Assembly: GCA_020696365.1 (NCBI GenBank)
Contig: JAEHCM010000001.1
Span: forward strand, 374,025 to 438,024
DNA: 64,000 nt
Reading direction: 5' to 3'
Source: Thermoplasmata archaeon
GTDB taxonomy: Archaea; Thermoplasmatota; Thermoplasmata; UBA10834
Shown: positions 17,136 through 26,088 of the stretch, one piece after another
Position numbering within the stretch: the first letter of the stretch is position 1
How the letters are laid out: each line of letters begins with the position of its first letter
Notes under the pieces: generated by a model
Databases searched by the model: none
What the model was told of the DNA's origin: nothing
What the model saw: only the letters and a program-made list of their open reading frames with translations
Position numbers and translations under genes: made by a program

Positions 17136-18217
17136 ATGCGCCTGAGGTCCTTGGGACATGCGGTCAGCACCTTGCATCCGTTCTTTGTCACAAGAACGTC
17201 GTCTTCGATCCTAACACCGCCAAAGCCGGCGATGTATGCGCCAGGTTCGACTGTGAGGACCATACCCTTGCGCAGGACCATGTCTCTGGCTGAGGATATC
17301 GACCCAGGGTCGTGGACGGATATTCCGAGGCCATGGCCCGTGCTGTGTATGAAGCAGCCTTTGAACTTGCTGCCGTCTATTACATTCCTAGCGGCATTAT
17401 CGACGTCTTCGCCATGGACGCCCTCCTCAATCATGTCCAACGCCTCCTCCTGTGCTCTTAGAACAATCTCGTGCATCTCCATCTGTCGCTTACTGGGTGT
17501 CCCGCACACGAAAGTCCTCGTCATATCTGAGACATACCTCTCGAAGGAAGCTCCGAAATCGAAAAGCGCGAAATTCCCCTTCCTGAGCTTCCTCCTCGAA
17601 GGTGTGTAATGCGGTTCAGCGCTCTTGGTACCGAACGCTGCCGTTGTCGTGAAGCCCGGTCCTGCCGCCCCAAGGCGCATCATCCAGTAATTGATCTCGG
17701 CAGCTGCTTCGGTTTCGAGCATGCCCTCCGAGACGAAGTCCGGGATGGATCTGCCCACTTCGGACGCTATTCTGCACGCCTTGGAAATGCGGGTAATCTC
17801 ATCTGGTTGCTTGATCATCCTTGCATCGAACAAATCCCTCGAGATATCCACCAATTTCGCCTTCCCGCACGCCTTCTTTATGAGCCTGTGATTCGCAAGG
17901 GTCAGTTCCATGGAGTTGATTCCTATCCGTTTGAAGCGTGACAATCTGCGTTTCATCAGCCTCATGCGTTCGTCACCGTTCTCAAATACCTGCGTTTTCA
18001 CTCCGGCTTCCTTGGCGCTTAACGCCTCAAGCTCAGATGTGAGCACTTCAACTCCAGACGGCCTAATGACTGCCAGACAACCCTCGAAAAGTCCGTTCGG
18101 AATCCCGGTAGCGTAGAAGAAGCTGCAGTCCAGGTTTGGTTCGACGGCGTTCATGAGGACAATCGCATCGACGTCTTTCTTCATGGACGAGAATATCCAT
18201 CTCTCCCTTGTCGCCAC
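17132..18217 (-). CDS. M24-family aminopeptidase (Xaa-Pro dipeptidase-like)
   Basis: A 361-residue pita-bread metallopeptidase. The N-terminal creatinase-like domain covers about residues 1-130. The catalytic domain carries the full metal set: DFGASF, SDMTRTF, the histidine of HSTGHGLGISVHDPG, the glutamate of TVEPGAY and the glutamate of VRIEDDV. This composition fits a proline dipeptidase or X-Pro aminopeptidase acting on peptides in the cytoplasm. GTG 18217 was chosen; TTTATAC (minus strand, 18246-18252) lies about 30 nt upstream, suggesting a near-leaderless mRNA. An alternative start is the methionine at residue 12. Confidence 0.88.
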   Translation of the reverse strand: MATRERWIFSSMKKDVDAIVLMNAVEPNLDCSFFYATGIPNGLFEGCLAVIRPSGVEVLTSELEALSAKEAGVKTQVFENGDERMRLMKRRLSRFKRIGINSMELTLANHRLIKKACGKAKLVDISRDLFDARMIKQPDEITRISKACRIASEVGRSIPDFVSEGMLETEAAAEINYWMMRLGAAGPGFTTTAAFGTKSAEPHYTPSRRKLRKGNFALFDFGASFERYVSDMTRTFVCGTPSKRQMEMHEIVLRAQEEALDMIEEGVHGEDVDNAARNVIDGSKFKGCFIHSTGHGLGISVHDPGSISSARDMVLRKGMVLTVEPGAYIAGFGGVRIEDDVLVTKNGCKVLTACPKDLRRI

Positions 18218-18266
18218 AGAATCACGCGTCCAGGATGCAGCTCAGCGTATAAAGAAATGATGCTGG

Positions 18267-19073
18267 CTATGCTCCTATCCACGTTACTCCAACGATCTTC
18301 TCGATCGCCGATATGGCCGACAGGGCCGCCAAGTAGCTGGTCTTCGGATTCCGCGGAGAGGGCATATTTCTTGTGACGACGTCAATCTCGCCGAACCTTC
18401 CTCTCGCCTTAAGATGGTGTTCGTTCGTCTTCACCTGTGGGTCGCAAACTATCCTAATCAGAGTCTTGTCGAAGCCGACGCCTGCCAGGGCTATTGTCGC
18501 AGCCACATTGATATTCTGGGGAAAATGCCTCACAGCTTCGCTGGCCGGTCCTTCGAAGACCTGTGTTCTGACGCGCACATCGGATGGGATGATTCCTATG
18601 GATCGCAGGTATTCGCTGTCCTCGAACGCCGAAGGAGGCTTCGTCGTTGTGAGGGTGACCTCGTCGATATCCTCCAGCCTGGCAGCAGACAGGGCGTCTA
18701 TCCCTCCGACTGCCCCGCTGGGGATATAGATCTTGCCACCTTTTCTCTTAGCCAGGCGGTAGATGTCATCCCGGAATGATTCATCGTGAAGAACGCCAAC
18801 GCTCATCATGAGCACATCGACCCCTGCAGAGAGCGCAAGGGGTATGTAGTACCTGGCGGCGTCCTGGCTTGCAGCCTCGACGACCAATCGTATGTCGTCG
18901 ATTATCGGTACGATGTCTGGGACGTACTGCACCTTCGTTAGCTTATCCTGAAGCAGCGTTGCACATTCCTGCGACCTGTCTGTCAGGTACACGTTCTCAA
19001 TACTTGGAATGCTCTCAACCGCCCGGGCTATGGCGGTTCCGATGGCACCGCAGCCAATCACGCAGATATTCAC
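18267..19073 (-). CDS. nadX: L-aspartate dehydrogenase
   Basis: A 268-residue NAD(P)-dependent dehydrogenase of the NadX family, which oxidises aspartate to iminoaspartate, the first step of archaeal NAD synthesis. Visible are the Rossmann motif IGCGAIGTAIARAV at the N terminus, YIPSGAVGGIDAL in the middle, HFPQNINVAATIALAG and the catalytic histidine region TNEHHLKARG. The start is GTG 19073. A strong TATA box (GATTTATATC, minus strand, about 19094-19105) is centred 27 nt upstream, so the mRNA is probably leaderless. No nadA or nadC lies nearby. Confidence 0.9.
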   Translation of the reverse strand: MNICVIGCGAIGTAIARAVESIPSIENVYLTDRSQECATLLQDKLTKVQYVPDIVPIIDDIRLVVEAASQDAARYYIPLALSAGVDVLMMSVGVLHDESFRDDIYRLAKRKGGKIYIPSGAVGGIDALSAARLEDIDEVTLTTTKPPSAFEDSEYLRSIGIIPSDVRVRTQVFEGPASEAVRHFPQNINVAATIALAGVGFDKTLIRIVCDPQVKTNEHHLKARGRFGEIDVVTRNMPSPRNPKTSYLAALSAISAIEKIVGVTWIGA

Positions 19074-19182
19074 GGACGAATGATTGACTGGAGCGATATA
19101 AATCCTTCCGTGTTCACGCAGTCCCGCGGGAATATCCTAGGTCGACAACGCTCATCCGCATGTTATTTGTCCGAGTGCAACA

Positions 19183-19362
19183 ATGCCTGTCAAGGTGGAC
19201 CCTGTCGATGTCGGAGATGCTCTGGAATGGGTTCTCAATGGCCGATGTCGGGGCGACAGACTCTCTTCTGAGCACGCGTGTGCGAACGCGAGGGCAGGGG
19301 AGCATCGGATTAGGACACGCCGAATCGGTTGCAGGACGTCTCCGGGAAGAGGTTGCAGATGA
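19183..19362 (+). CDS. Possible small coupled ORF upstream of nth
   Basis: A 59-codon frame starting at ATG 19183 whose TGA (19360-19362) overlaps the ATG of nth (19359-19361) in the sequence ATGA, a classic coupling arrangement. The N-terminal part (VDPVDVGDALEWVLNGRC) looks protein-like; the C-terminal half is arginine-rich with four scattered cysteines and no clear fold. It belongs to no family I recognise. It could be a real regulator-sized protein, a translated leader, or chance. Confidence 0.35.
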   Translation: MPVKVDPVDVGDALEWVLNGRCRGDRLSSEHACANARAGEHRIRTRRIGCRTSPGRGCR

Positions 19363-20057
19363 CGACTCGAGATTCGTACCAAATGGCGCTCAGGAAGAAA
19401 GCGAATGAGGCGAACTCGACGCTCACATCGGTGTACGGATGCAAATCACGACGTTCCAACGCGGACCCGTTGGACACCCTTGTTGCGACGATACTCTCGC
19501 AGAATACGAGTGACGTGAATTCACACAGAGCGTTCGGGAGGTTGAAGGAACGATACCCGGACTGGGAGATGCTCTTGGATACCGATCCTTCCGAGATCGC
19601 CTCGGTTATAAGGTCAGGCGGTCTTGCCGATATCAAGGCGAGGAGTATCGTTGGCGCCCTAAACCGTGTCATGGAGGAGGCGGGCAGCCTGAAACTCGCC
19701 TTCCTCTCCAAGATGCGTACCAAAGAGGCGGCTGAATGGCTATCGTCGATTGATGGCATCGGCCCAAAAACCGCGGCCATCGTCCTTCTCTTCTCGTTCG
19801 GTAAACCGGTCTTCCCAGTCGATACGCATGTCTATCGAGTCAGCGGACGCTTGGGTCTTCTTAGCCCCCGTGCCACAAGAGAGAGCGCGCAGAAGGAACT
19901 CGAAGCGCTCGTTCCGGAGGAGGAGTACTACAACATGCACCTGAACCTGATTGAGCACGGCAGAAGAAGGTGCAGGGCCCTGAACCCGCTCTGCGACATC
20001 TGTGAGATCTCGAGGTTGTGTACGCACCACGGTACATCTGTAATGGCACAGCCTTGA
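19359..20057 (+). CDS. nth: Endonuclease III (DNA glycosylase/AP lyase)
   Basis: A 232-residue base-excision repair enzyme. It holds the helix-hairpin-helix SIDGIGPKTAAIVLLF with the catalytic lysine, the catalytic aspartate in FPVDTHVYRVSGR, and a C-terminal 4Fe-4S loop C-X6-C-X2-C-X5-C beginning at CRALNPLC. It removes oxidised pyrimidines and nicks the abasic site. ATG 19359 is preferred; a TTG at 19329 would add ten residues. The ATG overlaps the stop of a small upstream frame. Confidence 0.93.
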   Translation: MTTRDSYQMALRKKANEANSTLTSVYGCKSRRSNADPLDTLVATILSQNTSDVNSHRAFGRLKERYPDWEMLLDTDPSEIASVIRSGGLADIKARSIVGALNRVMEEAGSLKLAFLSKMRTKEAAEWLSSIDGIGPKTAAIVLLFSFGKPVFPVDTHVYRVSGRLGLLSPRATRESAQKELEALVPEEEYYNMHLNLIEHGRRRCRALNPLCDICEISRLCTHHGTSVMAQP

Positions 20058-20085
20058 TATACTGGCGACCTCTCTTTCCAGGTCG

Positions 20086-20490
20086 ATGAGGTATCGACTT
20101 CTGGACCACACGGCTGATGCGCTCGTCGAGACCTACGGCGAGACGATTTCCGAGAGACTCGCGAATGCCGCATTCGCTCTATTTGACCAGATGACTGACG
20201 TTTCGACGGTGAAGCCCGTTGGCGAGGTGAAGGTGGTTCTCAGCGCAGACAACGAGGAACAGCTCGTGGTAGATTTCCTGCAGGAGCTATTGTTTCTCCA
20301 TGACGCCGATAACTATGTGTTCAGCGAGTTCGAAGTCGAGATCGCGGGGCTGAACCTCGAGGCGGTTGCCAGAGGTGAGCAGTTCGACCCCTCACGCCAC
20401 CCCAAACGATCGGTCGTGAAGGGAGTTACATATCATAATCTGATAATCGACAACAAGGGCAAGACTCTGACCATCCTGTTCGACGTGTGA
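20086..20490 (+). CDS. Archease
   Basis: A 134-residue archease. It has the N-terminal RLLDHTADALVETYG, the VDFLQELLFLHD helix, and the C-terminal GVTYHNLIID segment whose acidic and histidine residues position metals in the partner. Archease activates the tRNA ligase RtcB and can modulate other RNA enzymes. RtcB is not in the window. It starts 28 nt after nth and is followed 9 nt later by the mevalonate-pathway gene, so the three are probably co-transcribed. Confidence 0.93.
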   Translation: MRYRLLDHTADALVETYGETISERLANAAFALFDQMTDVSTVKPVGEVKVVLSADNEEQLVVDFLQELLFLHDADNYVFSEFEVEIAGLNLEAVARGEQFDPSRHPKRSVVKGVTYHNLIIDNKGKTLTILFDV

Positions 20491-20499
20491 GGTGTTAGT

Positions 20500-21459
20500 A
20501 TGAAATCGTCTGCAAAGGCACATCCTATCCAAGGGCTCATCAAATACCATGGATTGAAGGACGAACGGCTGAGGATACCGTTCCACGATTCCATATCTGT
20601 TGCCACCGCCCCGACGGAAACCCACACAACCATCGAATTCGTCGGCACCGCGGGTGATTCCGCAACGATCGACGGAAAGCCGGCCTCCCAGAGGGAGATG
20701 GCGCGGATCCAGTCCGTCGTTGATGAGGTGAGAAGAAGGAGCAGTGTCGAGAACAGCTTCAGGATGGAGTCGAAGAACAACTTCCCGTCCAACGTCGGTC
20801 TTGGAGCGTCTGCTTCGGGATTTGCCGCGCTCGCAGTGGCTGCGTGCTCGGCTGCCGAGCTCAAACTCTCTCTGGAGGAGATGTCGACGATCGCCAGAAG
20901 GGGGGCGGGGTCCGCTGCGAGATCCGTCACAGGGGCGTTCTCTCTGTGGCGGACAGGTCACGACGACGAGGAGTCCTATTCCTATCAGATCGCCTCCGAG
21001 GAGTTTCAGATGGGCATCGTCGTGGCGGTGATTCCAGCGCATAAGCTCACAGATGATGCCCACAAGGATGTCCTGACGTCGCCGTTCTTCCATTCGAGAC
21101 TCGCCTACATCCATGGGGCGATAGCCGAGATGCAGAGCGCGATAAGGCACAAAGACATCGCTCGCTTGGGTGAACTAGCGGAGAAGGATTCTCTCATCCT
21201 GCACGGCATTACGATGACCGGTCTAGAGGAGCTTATACTCTGGCGGCCCGAGACCGTCAGTGTGATTCTCGAAGTGAAGAAGATGCGTAGTGAGGGTATA
21301 CCTGCCCATTTCTCCATCGACACTGGTGCGACGGTCTACGTCAACACCACTCTCGAACTCGTCCCTGTCGTGAGAGACAGGATCCGGCAGCTCGGAATCG
21401 AGACGATCGAGTGCAGCGTTGGAGGATGCGCCAGAACCACGGACGATCACCTGTTCTAG
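20500..21459 (+). CDS. mvaD: GHMP-family mevalonate-pathway decarboxylase (archaeal phosphomevalonate decarboxylase type)
   Basis: A 319-residue GHMP-superfamily protein. The N-terminal AKAHPIQGLIKYHG...RIPFHDSISV is characteristic of the archaeal phosphomevalonate decarboxylase branch rather than of eukaryotic diphosphomevalonate decarboxylase. The ATP-binding NFPSNVGLGASASGF and GSAARSVTGAF motifs and the presumed catalytic aspartate in HFSIDTGATVYV are retained. The product would be isopentenyl phosphate for archaeal lipids. The Thermoplasma homologue is a mevalonate 3-kinase, so the reaction could also be phosphorylation without decarboxylation. Confidence 0.83.
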   Translation: MKSSAKAHPIQGLIKYHGLKDERLRIPFHDSISVATAPTETHTTIEFVGTAGDSATIDGKPASQREMARIQSVVDEVRRRSSVENSFRMESKNNFPSNVGLGASASGFAALAVAACSAAELKLSLEEMSTIARRGAGSAARSVTGAFSLWRTGHDDEESYSYQIASEEFQMGIVVAVIPAHKLTDDAHKDVLTSPFFHSRLAYIHGAIAEMQSAIRHKDIARLGELAEKDSLILHGITMTGLEELILWRPETVSVILEVKKMRSEGIPAHFSIDTGATVYVNTTLELVPVVRDRIRQLGIETIECSVGGCARTTDDHLF

Positions 21460-22211
21460 CGCGCACTCGCTCCGAGTCCCCTCTGTTCGACTACCGCCTC
21501 TTCCATGGATATCTTGCCTGAGGCGACCTTCTCAGCAAGCACCCTCGAGATGGTCAGCTCTCCCTCGCTCTGCAACCTGCTGAGTCGTTGTATGTTGCGT
21601 ATCTCGCCTGGTAGCGGAGACACCTCCTGCCTTTCCCTCGGTGCATAGCCCGGCGTCAGCGCGATCTCGTACGCAGCGTCTTCGTCTGGCGTCTTCGACC
21701 GTTTCGTCGTGTTTCGCTCGTCGACGATTTCGACGGAGTAGCCGCAGTCCCAGAGCACGTTGAATATCCTGTTCCGGTTTGTGCGGTCCCCATTGCCAAT
21801 CCGAACTACCAGCACGGAGGACGAGTATCTGTTAGCTACCTCGTCGACAAGGGGTTGCACCCCCTCAGGATCCGGTGCCTGCATCCTCATCAGAGCTGTG
21901 CCGTCGCTCGCAACCGCGGCGATTCCCGGCCTGTTCCCCGGGTCGATTCCGACGACTATCGTCGTCAGGTCTTTCTCGCCCGCCAGGATGCTCTTCACCT
22001 CCTCCATCGCGACGTCAGGGTTCGGGTCTGTGACAACCTTGTCAAAAGGTATCCGATGCCTCTCACCCTCCGTCGACATTATCACGGCAACGTTGGCCGG
22101 CAACGGCTCTGAGAATTCCAAGGATACGTGCTTCAACCCTTCCGAACGCAGAGCTGTCAAGATTTCGAAATACATCCTCGAATCCTCAGTGAGGATTCCA
22201 ACGACTCTCAT
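21456..22211 (-). CDS. RNase H-fold (RuvC/YqgF-like) protein, uncharacterised
   Basis: A 251-residue protein. The first about 85 residues form an alpha/beta domain of unknown type. Residues about 85-190 look like an RNase H-fold nuclease core: TIVVGIDPGNRPGIAAV supplies the first acidic residue, VDERNTTKRSK a second, and TPDEDAAYEIALTPG the last acid on the final helix, as in RuvC- and YqgF-like resolvases. The C-terminal helices SRLQSEGELTISRVLAEKVASG may bind nucleic acid. Function is unknown. It is convergent with the decarboxylase gene, overlapping by 4 nt. Confidence 0.68.
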   Translation of the reverse strand: MRVVGILTEDSRMYFEILTALRSEGLKHVSLEFSEPLPANVAVIMSTEGERHRIPFDKVVTDPNPDVAMEEVKSILAGEKDLTTIVVGIDPGNRPGIAAVASDGTALMRMQAPDPEGVQPLVDEVANRYSSSVLVVRIGNGDRTNRNRIFNVLWDCGYSVEIVDERNTTKRSKTPDEDAAYEIALTPGYAPRERQEVSPLPGEIRNIQRLSRLQSEGELTISRVLAEKVASGKISMEEAVVEQRGLGASAR

Positions 22212-22252
22212 CTGGTGGATATTCTGATTGCTGTCGATAAATATGTTTTCAT

Positions 22253-23410
22253 CTATGCCTTCTTTCGGAAGCCCGAGAACCGCATCTTCCTGGCACCGGT
22301 CTTCCCGTACTGGCCGACCGATTCCGAGAACCCACGCAGCATCTCTTTCTGCTCGGCGTTGAGTTTCGTAGGTGTTATCACCTGCACCCTCACGAATTCG
22401 TCCCCGTTTCCGTGGCCTCGAAGGTCCGGCATCCCTTTCCCCTTCAGGCGGAAGACCGTATCGGTCTGCGTCCCTGGCGGAATCGTGACGAGCGCTGAGC
22501 CGTCGAGTGTCGGGACTTGGATTTTCGCGCCCAAGGCGGCTTCAGAGAAGGAAATCGGCGCATCGACATAGAGGTTTCTCCCGTCCCTTTCGAAGAGCTC
22601 GTGCGGGGCTATGTGGATTACGATGAAGAGGTCTCCCGGACCGCCTCCCTCCCTGCTTGCATCGCCGCCCCCTCTTACCCTCAGCCTCATCCCATCCTCG
22701 GTTCCCTGGGGGATGGAGACTTTGATCGTGCTCGTCGTTTCTGTGGCGCCGGCGCCGCTGCATGTTGCGCAAGGCTTGATTATCTGCCTACCAGAGCCCC
22801 TACACGTCGGGCAGGCTGCTATCGAGACGAAACTGGTGTTTCCGCGGGTCTGGCCTTGTCTCACCTGGCCCGCGCCGCTGCATGTCGTGCAGGTCTTGAT
22901 GTCTTTCGCTTTGGCTCCTTGTCCTCCACATGACTTGCATTGGACAGAATGGGGTATTCTCAGCTCCTTCTCCGCGCCAGAAGCGGCATCCAGGAGCGAT
23001 ACCTCGATGTCATATCTAAGCGACCGTCCCTCTTGCGGGCCTGACCTGGGTCTCCCACCGAAGAACTGCTCGAATATGCTGCCTCCGAAACCGAATCCGG
23101 AGGACCGTCCGAATATGTCGCTGATGTCCTCGAAGTGCGTGAAGTCTGACCAATCGAACCCTCCGCCTCGGAAGGTGCTTTCGACACCCGAGTGACCGTA
23201 CTGGTCGTACCTGGTTCTCTTGTCTGGGTCCGCCAGAACCTCGTATGCCTCGGACAGGTCCTTGAACTTCTCCTCGGCCTCCTTGGGTTGTTCCTTGTTC
23301 TTGTCAGGATGGTGTTTGAGTGCAAGCCTACGATAAGCTTTCTTTACCTCGTCAGCGCTGGCATCCTTGCTGACGCCAAGAACATCATAGTAATCTCGCT
23401 TCGAAGGCAT
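22253..23410 (-). CDS. dnaJ: Chaperone DnaJ (type I Hsp40)
   Basis: A 385-residue class I J-protein: J domain at about residues 1-70 with the HPD motif in [11 protein letters not shown], a Gly/Phe-rich linker around [11 protein letters not shown], a zinc centre with four CXXCXGXG-type repeats ([32 protein letters not shown]) and the C-terminal substrate domains. It stimulates DnaK ATPase and delivers substrates. It is downstream of dnaK on the same strand with an 86-nt gap. Such bacterial-type DnaK systems in mesophilic or moderately thermophilic archaea are thought to be acquired from bacteria. Confidence 0.96.
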   Translation of the reverse strand: MPSKRDYYDVLGVSKDASADEVKKAYRRLALKHHPDKNKEQPKEAEEKFKDLSEAYEVLADPDKRTRYDQYGHSGVESTFRGGGFDWSDFTHFEDISDIFGRSSGFGFGGSIFEQFFGGRPRSGPQEGRSLRYDIEVSLLDAASGAEKELRIPHSVQCKSCGGQGAKAKDIKTCTTCSGAGQVRQGQTRGNTSFVSIAACPTCRGSGRQIIKPCATCSGAGATETTSTIKVSIPQGTEDGMRLRVRGGGDASREGGGPGDLFIVIHIAPHELFERDGRNLYVDAPISFSEAALGAKIQVPTLDGSALVTIPPGTQTDTVFRLKGKGMPDLRGHGNGDEFVRVQVITPTKLNAEQKEMLRGFSESVGQYGKTGARKMRFSGFRKKA

Positions 23411-23496
23411 TTGTAGACCTCATCCGTCCAAGCTAGGGCGGCAACCGCTGTCTCTATGGGGAACGGGAAGATGATGAAAGAGGTTTTGGTCGAGGG

Positions 23497-25383
23497 CTAC
23501 TTCTCACCCTCTTCGTCGTCTACTATCTTGTACTCAGCATCGACGTAACCATCGCCGTCGCCCGTCTCGGGGGCAGCTCCTCCCTCCGGCGGCTGCTGCG
23601 GTGGCGCCTGCTGCTGTGCGGCCGCGTCCTCGTACACCTTCTTGCCGATCTCGAGGAGCGCCTTCTCCAGCTCTTCCAGCTTCTGCTTCATGGCCGCAAT
23701 GTCGTCGTTTGATGCGACGATCGTCTTCAGCTCCTCAGAAAGCTTGCTGATCCTATCCTTCATGTCTTGAGGGATCTTGTCGCCCATCTCCTCGAGGATG
23801 TGCTCGACCTCGTAGGCTTTAGCCTCGGCGCGGTTCTTGATGTCCACGGTCTCCTTCCTGTTCTTGTCTTCCTCGGCGTAGGTCTCGGCATCTTTGATCA
23901 TGCGATCAATATCGTTCTGTTCAAGCTTCGTCGTCGCGGTGACGGTGATCGTCTGCTCCTTTCCTGTTCCCGTGTCCTTCGCTTTGACATCTATGATTCC
24001 ATTTGCGTCGATATCGAAAGTCACCTCTATCTGCGGAACGCCCCTGGGCGCCGGCGGGATGCCCATAAGGTGGAATCTACCGAGGCTCACGTTGTCGACC
24101 GCCATCGGACGCTCACCCTGCAGGATGTGGATCTCCACGCTCGTTTGACCGTCCGCAGCTGTGGAGAACACCTCGCTCTTTCGGGTAGGGATGGTCGTGT
24201 TCCTCTCGATCTGCTTATGGAACACGCCTCCAAGGGTCTCGACTCCGAGCGAGAGCGGCGTCACATCCAGTAGAAGGATGTCCTTCACGGTCCCCTCTAT
24301 CACTCCGCCCTGTATCGCGGCGCCCATTGCGACGCACTCCATGGGGTCCACTCCGCGTTCGATCTTCTTGCCAGCGATGTCTTCGACGAGCCTCTGGACT
24401 ATGGGCATCCTCGTGGGTCCACCGACCAGTATGATCTTGTCTATCTGGTCGGATTCGAGCTTGGCATCCTTGAGCGCCTGCATGGCCGGAGCCTTGCACC
24501 TATCGACGGTGGGCTTCACGAGGTCCTCGAGCTTGGCTCTTGTCAGCTTCAGAGCGAGGTGCCTCGGGCCCGACGCGTCCGCGGTGAGATACGGAAGATT
24601 GATCTCGGTCTCCATCGTGGAGGATAGTTCTATCTTCGCCTTCTCGGCCGCCTCCCTTATGCGCTGGACCGCCATCTTGTCGTTGGACACATCAATCCCG
24701 TGTTCCGCTTTGAACTCGCCGCCGATGTGAGCGACGAGCGCGTTGTCCATGTCGGTCCCGCCGAGTTGAGTGTCTCCGTTCGTGGAGACGACTTCGAACA
24801 CACCGTCGCCGAAATCCATGACGGTGACATCGAGCGTGCCCCCTCCGAGGTCGAAGACCATGATCTTCTGCTCCTTCTCGGATTTGTCCAGGCCATACGC
24901 CAGGGCGGCCGCTGTCGGCTCGTTGATGATTCTGACCACCTCGAGGCCCGCGATCTCTCCAGCGTCCTTCGTCGCCTGTCTCTGGTTGTCGTTGAAGTAG
25001 GCAGGTACGGTTATCACGGCCTTCTTCACCTGGGCGCCCAGGAAGGATTCGGCGTCCCGTCTTATCTTCTGAAGTATGAACGCCGATAACTGCTGCGGGG
25101 TGTACTCCTTGTCCAGTATCTTCGTCTTGTGGTCCGTACCCATCTTGCGCTTTATCGCGAAGACCGTGTTCTCTGGGTTCGACACCGCTTGCCTTCTGGC
25201 TGGTTCGCCGACCAGCATCTGTCCGTCTTTCGTGAATGCCACGTAGGATGGGAACGCCTTGCCTCCCAAGCTCGTGCCCTCCGCACTCGGGACAATCGTT
25301 GCTCTTCCACCCTCAATCACGGCCGCAGCTGAGTTGCTGGTTCCCAGGTCGATGCCAATGATTTTCTCCTTAGATTCTGCCAT
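23497..25383 (-). CDS. dnaK: Chaperone DnaK (Hsp70)
   Basis: A 628-residue Hsp70. The ATPase domain shows [19 protein letters not shown], the [13 protein letters not shown] phosphate loop and VGGPTRMP; the substrate domain begins near [17 protein letters not shown]; the C-terminal lid ends in a glutamine- and proline-rich tail and the acidic [14 protein letters not shown] 25383 was chosen because GGAG lies nine bases upstream; a TTG two codons earlier is the alternative. It lies 15 nt after grpE. Confidence 0.97.
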   Translation of the reverse strand: MAESKEKIIGIDLGTSNSAAAVIEGGRATIVPSAEGTSLGGKAFPSYVAFTKDGQMLVGEPARRQAVSNPENTVFAIKRKMGTDHKTKILDKEYTPQQLSAFILQKIRRDAESFLGAQVKKAVITVPAYFNDNQRQATKDAGEIAGLEVVRIINEPTAAALAYGLDKSEKEQKIMVFDLGGGTLDVTVMDFGDGVFEVVSTNGDTQLGGTDMDNALVAHIGGEFKAEHGIDVSNDKMAVQRIREAAEKAKIELSSTMETEINLPYLTADASGPRHLALKLTRAKLEDLVKPTVDRCKAPAMQALKDAKLESDQIDKIILVGGPTRMPIVQRLVEDIAGKKIERGVDPMECVAMGAAIQGGVIEGTVKDILLLDVTPLSLGVETLGGVFHKQIERNTTIPTRKSEVFSTAADGQTSVEIHILQGERPMAVDNVSLGRFHLMGIPPAPRGVPQIEVTFDIDANGIIDVKAKDTGTGKEQTITVTATTKLEQNDIDRMIKDAETYAEEDKNRKETVDIKNRAEAKAYEVEHILEEMGDKIPQDMKDRISKLSEELKTIVASNDDIAAMKQKLEELEKALLEIGKKVYEDAAAQQQAPPQQPPEGGAAPETGDGDGYVDAEYKIVDDEEGEK

Positions 25384-25398
25384 ACGCAATCTCTCCTT

Positions 25399-26004
25399 CT
25401 ATTCGTTTTCCTCTTCGTGTTGATCGTCATGTCGATTTGAGACGTTTTCCGCCTCGACCTCGTCTCTCCGTTTATTCGCTGAGACTTTGACCTTCGCGGT
25501 CCTGATCACCTTCGGCCCCATCATGTAACCTTTCTGGAATACTTCGAGGATGGTGCCATCGTCTCCATCATCCTGCTCTTCGCGCATAAGTGCCTCGTGC
25601 ATGAAAGGGTCGAACGGAGCGCGAGTGTCTATCTCCTTAAGACCCGTCCTTTGCAGGATTTGAAGCAGCTGCTTGTGTATGCCTTCAAGTCCGTTCGACT
25701 GGGGGGTGGCATCGTCCGCCACGTCGGTTCTCTCCAGGGCTTTGTCGAAGGTGTCGAGGACTGCTAGGAGGTCACCTACGATGCGTTCCCCCGCGAGCTT
25801 GGACTTCTCCGACCACTCGCGGTTCACCCGTTTCTTATAGTTCTCGAACTCAGCTTGGGTCCTCTTCAGGGTGTCAGTGAGCTCCTGTATCTGCCGGTCT
25901 TTCGCGGTCAGAACATCTTCTACCGACACGTTTTCCTTGGCGTCGCTGCCTGTGGGCTGGGTGTCTTCCTCCGAGGGAAGAGATTCCTCCATCTCATCCG
26001 GCAT
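25399..26004 (-). CDS. grpE: Nucleotide exchange factor GrpE
   Basis: A 201-residue GrpE, the ADP-release factor for DnaK. After an acidic N-terminal tail it has a long coiled coil (about residues 30-80, TAKDRQIQELTDTLKRTQAE) and the beta domain with RTGLKEIDTRAPFDPFMHEAL and VFQKGYMMGPKVIRTAKVKV. It is the first gene of grpE-dnaK-dnaJ, with 15 nt to dnaK. The C-terminal end is charged. Confidence 0.94.
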   Translation of the reverse strand: MPDEMEESLPSEEDTQPTGSDAKENVSVEDVLTAKDRQIQELTDTLKRTQAEFENYKKRVNREWSEKSKLAGERIVGDLLAVLDTFDKALERTDVADDATPQSNGLEGIHKQLLQILQRTGLKEIDTRAPFDPFMHEALMREEQDDGDDGTILEVFQKGYMMGPKVIRTAKVKVSANKRRDEVEAENVSNRHDDQHEEENE

Positions 26005-26088
26005 CAGTCGTCGCCTCCAGATTGGACGCTGTCACTTCGCATCATCGGTGAATGTAAAGGAAGAGGTTTGTTGGAGCGCGTGCTCAAC

